Origin: Pseudozyma flocculosa PF-1
Lineage: Eukaryota > Basidiomycota > Ustilaginomycetes > Ustilaginales > Ustilaginaceae
DNA: 35,357 nucleotides
NCBI RefSeq assembly: GCF_000417875.1
Contig: NW_006920892.1
Span: 7,187 to 42,543, forward strand
Direction of reading: 5' to 3'
Below, piece after piece: positions 30,911 to 35,357 of this stretch. A program made the position numbers and the translations under genes. Below the pieces are notes generated by a model that had not been told where the DNA came from, ran no database searches, and saw only the letters and a program-made list of their open reading frames with translations. The number at the start of each line of letters is the position of its first letter. The first letter of the stretch is position 1.

Positions 30911-33256
30911 ATGGAAAAGCGTCTCGACCTCGGCCTGCCCTCGCCGGCGACGCAGCAGCAACAGCAGCAGCATCGCTCGCCGCCGACCGATGCGCGACCA
31001 CCGAAGCGGTACACGACGGCCCAGATGCTGGTGCGGCTGCCCATCATCCTCGTCGTGCTCCTCTACTGCGCCTTCAACCTGGTCCGCCTGCCCTACGTCG
31101 TTATCCACGACCTCGTCTCCTCTGCCCCGTCTTCGTCGCGGCCGTACGGCACCTTCCCGCGTCGCGACGATCCCTTCCACTTCCTACCCTGCACCAACGT
31201 CACCCTGCCGCCGGCTCTCGACGATCCCAACGCCGAAACGTCGTGGGCACGGCTGTACGACCCGGACCCGCGACACTGGAGCTGGGGTCGCAAACCGGCT
31301 TCCAACGACTCGGTCGTCGCTGCTTCTCGACGCTCCGACACCGACGACGACGACGACGACGACCCGTACGCCGGTCGAGGCATCTACCTGTGCGGCTACC
31401 TCGATGTTCCGCTCGACTACTCGAACAGGTCCGACGACCGCATCGTGCGCCTGGCCGTGACCAAGTTCCAGGTATCGGGCCTGGCCCCGCGCATCCGCCA
31501 GCACCGCACCAGCAGCGCGGGCAGCGACGGCGGCGAGAGCCGCGCCGGCACCAAGTCGGCGCGCACGCTGGTCATCAACCCTGGCGGGCCCGGTGGCAGC
31601 GGGACGAGCTACGTGTGGCGGGCGGGCGAGCAAAAGAGCCGGCTGTACACCGAGGGGCGGTACGACGTGCTGGGCTGGGATCCGCGCGGCGTCAATGCCA
31701 CGCAGCCCTCGGTGTCGTGCTTCCCCTACGACGCCGACCGCGATCGGTGGGGGCTGTACACGGGCCAGTTCTACCGCACCACGTCTGGCAACGCGCGGCC
31801 GCAGCTCGACATCAGCGACGCCATGGGCGAGGCCGTCATGGCGGCGTGCCACGCGCGGTTGGGCGACCTGCCCCGCTTCGTCTCGACGGGCATCAATGCG
31901 CGCGACATCGACGAGATCCGCCGCGCCCTCGGCGAAGACGAGCTGACGGCCAACATGGTCTCGTACGGCACCGGGCTGGGGCAGACGTACGTCAACCTGT
32001 TTCCGCACCGCGCCGGACGCATCGTCCTCGACGGGACCGAGTACGTGCGCGACCACCGCCTCCTCGGCGGCTTTGGCTGGACCGCCCTCGACAACGTCAC
32101 CGACGCCTACCGCGACGGCTTCCTCGGAGAGTGCGTCCACGCCGGTCCGGACCACTGCGACCTGGCCCGCCCGCTCCGGGGCCACGGCGACGAGGAGACG
32201 GTGACGCTGCGCGGCCTCGAGGCGCGCATGTCAAAGCTCTTCGACTCGGTCCTCGCCCGGCCGGTGCCCGGCTACCTCGACGAGAGCGGTCCGTCGCTGC
32301 TCGACTACTCGACCCTGATCGGCATGCTCTACTCGACGCTCTACAACGCCAAGACGTGGCCCATGTTTGCCAAGATGCTCTCGCAGCTCGAGGGCGGCAA
32401 CGCCACGCTCGCCATCCAGATGGCCGACGCCAGCACGTGGGAGTACGACCCCTCGGTGCGCGACCCGCGCGCCGACCCGCCGGCGAGCGACGAGCTGTTT
32501 AGCATGGTCGTCTGCTCCGACTCGTACGACGCCCCCGCCCGCGACCTCGACTACTGGCAGCGCCTCTGGTCCACCATGGCGCGCAAAGACTTTATCGCGG
32601 GCGACGGCAGGTTCTACGACGTCCTGCCGTGCCGCCACTTTGCCAAGCACTGGCCCCACCCCGTCGACGTCTACCGCGGAGACCTCAACCATACCCTCCG
32701 CTTCCCCACGCTCCTCGTCGCCGAGACCTATGATCCCGCCACGCCCCTCCGCAACGGCAGGAGGCTGCTCGCCGAGATGGGCAGAAACGCGCGCCTCAGT
32801 GAGTATCCGCGGGGGGAGCGCTCGGAGGGCCTTGAGGTAGACGGCGGCCGCGGGCGCAAGCTGGCGCCACTCCTCCCCGTCGCGCGGTTCTTGTAGCGCA
32901 TGGCTGACACGTTGCTCTTGCCTTGCCTGTCCCCATCTTGCCTCCCTTGCCTCCCTTGCCTGCCGTGCTGTGCCGTGCCGTGCCTGCCTGCCTGCCCGCC
33001 TGCCCGCCTGCCTGCCTACCTTCCACCACCACGGACGACAGTCGCGCACCACGGATACGGGCACTCGTCTCGGGACACGTCCAAGTGCACCGACACGCGG
33101 ATCCGCGACTACCTGCTGCACGGCACCGTGCAGGACGAAGCCGAGGTGGCGTGCTACGCCGACGAGAAGCCCTACCTCTACGGCGTGACCCAGACCGAGG
33201 GCGGTCTCGAGACGTGGCGCCAACATGCCGTCGAGATGAAAATGTTCCGACACTGA
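30911..33256 (+). CDS. Membrane-anchored TAP-like alpha/beta-hydrolase, 2 exons
   Basis: This is an alpha/beta-hydrolase with a TAP-like C-terminal domain, a family that includes bacterial tripeptidyl aminopeptidases and prolyl-aminopeptidase relatives. Exons are 30911-32798 and 33042-33256 (700 aa). The 243-nt GT-AG intron joins ARL to IAHHGYGHSS and so restores the catalytic His. Residues 15-20 are poly-Gln; residues 43-62 form one hydrophobic helix, suggesting a type II membrane anchor rather than a cleaved signal. NPGGPGGSG is the oxyanion-hole loop. The triad is Ser351 (VSYGTGLG), Asp608 (ETYDPATPL) and His637 (GYGH). The Cys-rich and Asn-X-Ser/Thr-rich body fits a lumenal or extracellular enzyme. 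The ATG at 30911 (G at -3, G at +4) is preferred; in-frame ATGs at 30668 and 30737 are alternatives. The substrate is unknown. Confidence 0.85.
32917..33019. repeat. TTGCC/TGCC-rich tract inside an intron
   Basis: Pyrimidine-rich repeats of CTTGCC, TGCCG and TGCC fill the second half of the TAP-like hydrolase intron. The same kind of tract occurs in several intergenic places in this window. Being pyrimidine-rich, it may serve as an extended polypyrimidine tract before the acceptor AG at 33040-33041. Confidence 0.7.
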
Positions 33257-33776
33257 GCTCCGTTCGTTCGCTCGCCCGGCCTTGGCCTGAGACTTGTACG
33301 TAGTAGACTTTGAGGAGGAAGGGGAGGGATGTTAGATCGTTGGCTGCACCTTGGCGTCGTGTGCACTGGGCGCGATGTGTGTCTGTGAGGGAGAGAGAAG
33401 CGGCACAGCGAGGTCAGGCTCGGCTGTGCGGGGCAGGTGAAAGTGAGAGAGACCGACCGGGCCTCCCAAGCGGCGTTCGGGTTGGGCGCCAACCCGACGA
33501 TGTCGTCCGACGATGGCGCGGCTCCAGCGACCGGGCAAGTTCGGCCCGCCGGCGGACACGACGACAAAGGATCGACCCTCGTCCCCTTCCTGTCGCAGCG
33601 TCACGCGGCCGTCCTTGGATGGCGAGAGGCGTTCGGCGTCGGCAAATGGCGATCGAGTCGGACGGGCAAAGGCCTCGAACGTCGGCGCGTCAAGTCTCTA
33701 GATTGGCAGAAATAGGGCGGCGTGGCGGGTCGTCTAGTCTATATCGTCACGGCAGCGTAGGACTCCAGGAGGACGC
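33257..33776. other. Intergenic region between convergent genes
   Basis: These 520 bp separate the 3' ends of the TAP-like hydrolase and the ADH. Open frames crossing it are not gene-like, and no RNA or repeat of note is visible. Confidence 0.6.
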
Positions 33777-35007
33777 TCAGAGGGCGGCGCGGTCGGGCGC
33801 CTTGTAGTCCTCGTTGATGAGGACGTATCGGAAGCGGGGCTTGCCGGCCTCCATGTCGACGACGGCCTGGTTGGCGTCCTTCATGTTGCGCTTCTCAATC
33901 ATGGGCTCGAGGTTCTGCTTGGCGGCGAGCTCGAGCATCTCCTGGATGACGCCGGGCCCGCCGATGAGCGAGCCGCCGAGGAAGACGCCGGAAAAGGCGA
34001 GCTGGGCGAGGGGCGTGGGCATCATCTTTTCCTCGGGGATGCCGACGGCGACGATCTTGCCCAGCGGGCGCACGAGGGTGAGGTACTTGTCGAGCGGCAT
34101 GTCGCCGTTGTTGTTGCACGTGATGAGCAGGTCGAGCGAGCGGCGGTGCTGGGCAAACACGTCGGGCCCCTCGGAGGTGGCGATAAAGTCGGTGGCGCCC
34201 AGCTTGCGCGCCAGCTCCTCTTTGCTGCGCGTCTGCGAGATGGCCGTGATCTTTTCCGCGCCGAGGGCCTTGGCGAAGAGGAGGGCCTGGGCGTGGGTCA
34301 GAGGAGCAGGGAGAGAGGCAGGGGCGACAAGGGGTCAGCGATCGGTGCGGTCCGCTCCATCCGAGCCAAGGCGGGAGAGCGGCTCAACGACTTACAAAGT
34401 GGCCGAGACCGCCGATGCCGACGACGCCGACGCGCTTAAAGCCCTCCTGACCGCAGCCGTTGGTGCGGAGCGGGTTGTAGACGGTGACGCCTCCGCACAT
34501 GAGCGGGGCCGCGACGGCCGAGTCGAGTCCGTCGGGGATGGGCACGGCAAAGTGGGCGGGGACGCGCGAGAACTTGGCGTATCCGCCGTACGAGGCGCCG
34601 ATGGGGTTGCCCTGCTTGTCCTTGAACTTGCCGTTGTAGGTGCCGACGAGGCCCCTGCGGCACCAGGGTTCGAGGCCCTGGGAGCACTCCTCGCACTCGA
34701 GGCAGGAACCGCTCTGTGCGCCGACGCCGACGCGCTGGTTGAGGCGGAGGTGCTTGACCTCGTTGCCGAGGCGGACGACGTGGCCGACAATCTCGTGGCC
34801 GACGCAGAGCGGGTAGTTTGCGGGACCCCAGCCGCTGCGGAGGGTGTGGAGGTCCGAGGCGCAGATGCCGCAGGCCTCGATGGCGATTTCGACGTCGGTC
34901 TCTTCCCACTGTTTGGGCGTGTAGGGTTCCCACTTCATGTTGCCGATGGCCTTGTTGTCGTGGCCGATCCAGCCGACAAAGTGGCTGTCTTGCGAGGCGG
35001 CGGACAT
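33777..35007 (-). CDS. Zinc-dependent CAD-like alcohol dehydrogenase, 2 exons
   Basis: This medium-chain zinc alcohol dehydrogenase of the cinnamyl-alcohol-dehydrogenase/Adh6 type probably uses NADP(H) to interconvert aldehydes and alcohols in the cytosol. Exons are 35007-34396 and 34286-33777 (373 aa, usual length). The intron (34395-34287, GTAAGT...CAG, phase 0) is confirmed by the join GGLGHF-ALLFAKALGA. Catalytic zinc ligands are Cys49 (CGICASDLH), His71-Glu72 (GHEIVGHV) and Cys171 (APLMCGG). The structural zinc site is Cys102, Cys105, Cys108 and Cys116. The nucleotide-binding motif is GIGGLG (197-202). SQTRSKEEL after the second strand, with Ser and Arg in place of Asp, suggests NADP preference. 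The start has A at -3 in the context CACCATG. It may reduce aromatic aldehydes, which would fit the nearby phenolic esterases, but this is inference. Confidence 0.95.
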
Positions 35008-35059
35008 GGTGACGTGAGGCGGGGAGGGGTGATGGATTAGTCGCGGAGTGGTTGGTACC

Positions 35060-35073
35060 GGGGGGGGGGGGGG
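35060..35073. repeat. G14 homopolymer in ADH leader
   Basis: Fourteen consecutive G residues lie about 53 bp upstream of the ADH start codon, so the leader transcript would carry a C run. Its length is prone to sequencing error. Confidence 0.85.
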
Positions 35074-35314
35074 CGAGCTGGGAGATGATGGCAGCAGTGA
35101 GCGTGTAGCGAGGGTGGCGCTGGCGATGGGTGGGAAGCAAGGGAGGAGCAACGACGGCGACGACGACGACGACGAGGGGAGGGTGCGGCTTTTGTAGCTA
35201 ACCGCGGCGCCGGTCCAGAGCAGCCGGAGGACGAGGCCTCGAGGGCGGGCGGGCAGGCCGGCGAGGCGGCGCGGCGGCGAGGCGGGCAGGAAGAATCGTA
35301 ATGGCGGAGATGGA

Positions 35315-35330
35315 GGGAGCCATGGCTCCC
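35315..35330. repeat. 16-bp perfect palindrome
   Basis: The sequence GGGAGCCATGGCTCCC equals its own reverse complement. It lies about 310 bp upstream of the ADH start codon and could be a binding site for a dimeric regulator or chance in GC-rich DNA. Confidence 0.5.
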
Positions 35331-35357
35331 ATGGCCGCCGCCCGGAGCTGCATGATT

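Larger units (their letters stand above)
35008..35357. other. ADH upstream region to window edge
   Basis: This is the promoter and leader side of the ADH gene. It contains a run of 14 G (35060-35073), an ACG-type trinucleotide repeat near 35151-35176, and a 16-bp palindrome at 35315-35330. An ATG at 35322 opens a plus-strand frame that runs off the window after 12 codons; it is too short to judge. Confidence 0.5.

Noticed and set aside
31184..33253. Two long minus-strand frames (333 and 340 residues) opposite the TAP-like hydrolase
   Set aside because: They mirror the hydrolase exons and have shadow-type composition. The plus strand carries the complete catalytic triad.
33814..35040. 408-residue plus-strand frame opposite the ADH
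   Set aside because: It is antisense to both ADH exons and even crosses the intron; the minus strand carries all the zinc and nucleotide-binding motifs.
1..35357. CRISPR array, insertion sequence, prophage or bacterial operon
   Set aside because: No direct repeats with regular spacers, no transposase or integrase frames, and spliceosomal introns in most genes; the window is eukaryotic.

Overview
The window looks like nuclear DNA of a GC-rich fungus, most likely a basidiomycete; a smut-type (Ustilaginomycotina) relative is plausible but unproven. Signs of this are genes interrupted by short GT-AG introns (80-243 nt), secreted enzymes with eukaryotic signal peptides, a fungal Mvp1-type sorting nexin, a vacuolar PQ-loop protein, and a tRNA-Gln with an intron after position 37. 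Coding exons strongly prefer C or G in the third codon position, which also produces very long open frames on the strand opposite real genes.

Layout. Positions 1-10578 hold no gene I can support; they contain short tandem repeats and scattered TTGCC/TGCC-rich tracts. A four-exon MVP1-like gene (10579-13182, +) converges on a secreted GH3 beta-glucosidase (16567-14024, -, one intron). After a 3.5 kb gene-free stretch comes an intron-containing tRNA-Gln(CUG) (20187-20073, -), which is divergent from a five-exon PQ-loop membrane transporter (20944-22557, +). A further 3.5 kb gene-free stretch leads to three genes in the same direction: two paralogous secreted tannase/feruloyl esterases (26048-27634 and 28692-30290) and a membrane-anchored TAP-type alpha/beta-hydrolase (30911-33256, two exons). 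This last gene converges on a cinnamyl-alcohol-dehydrogenase-like zinc ADH (35007-33777, -, two exons).

How the genes may work together. MVP1, the PQ-loop protein and the tRNA are housekeeping or endomembrane functions. The other five proteins fit breakdown of plant material: GH3 acts on beta-glucosides, the esterases release phenolic acids from sugar esters or tannins, the TAP-like enzyme trims peptides, and the CAD-like ADH interconverts aldehydes and alcohols, possibly aromatic ones. The genes are not tightly packed, so a coordinated cluster is inference only.

I found no CRISPR array, insertion sequence, recognisable transposon protein, rRNA gene or clearly new multi-gene system. The most useful leads are the paralogous esterase pair, two introns that keep the reading frame open, the membrane anchor of the TAP-like enzyme, and the dispersed TGCC-type tract family that also fills one intron.
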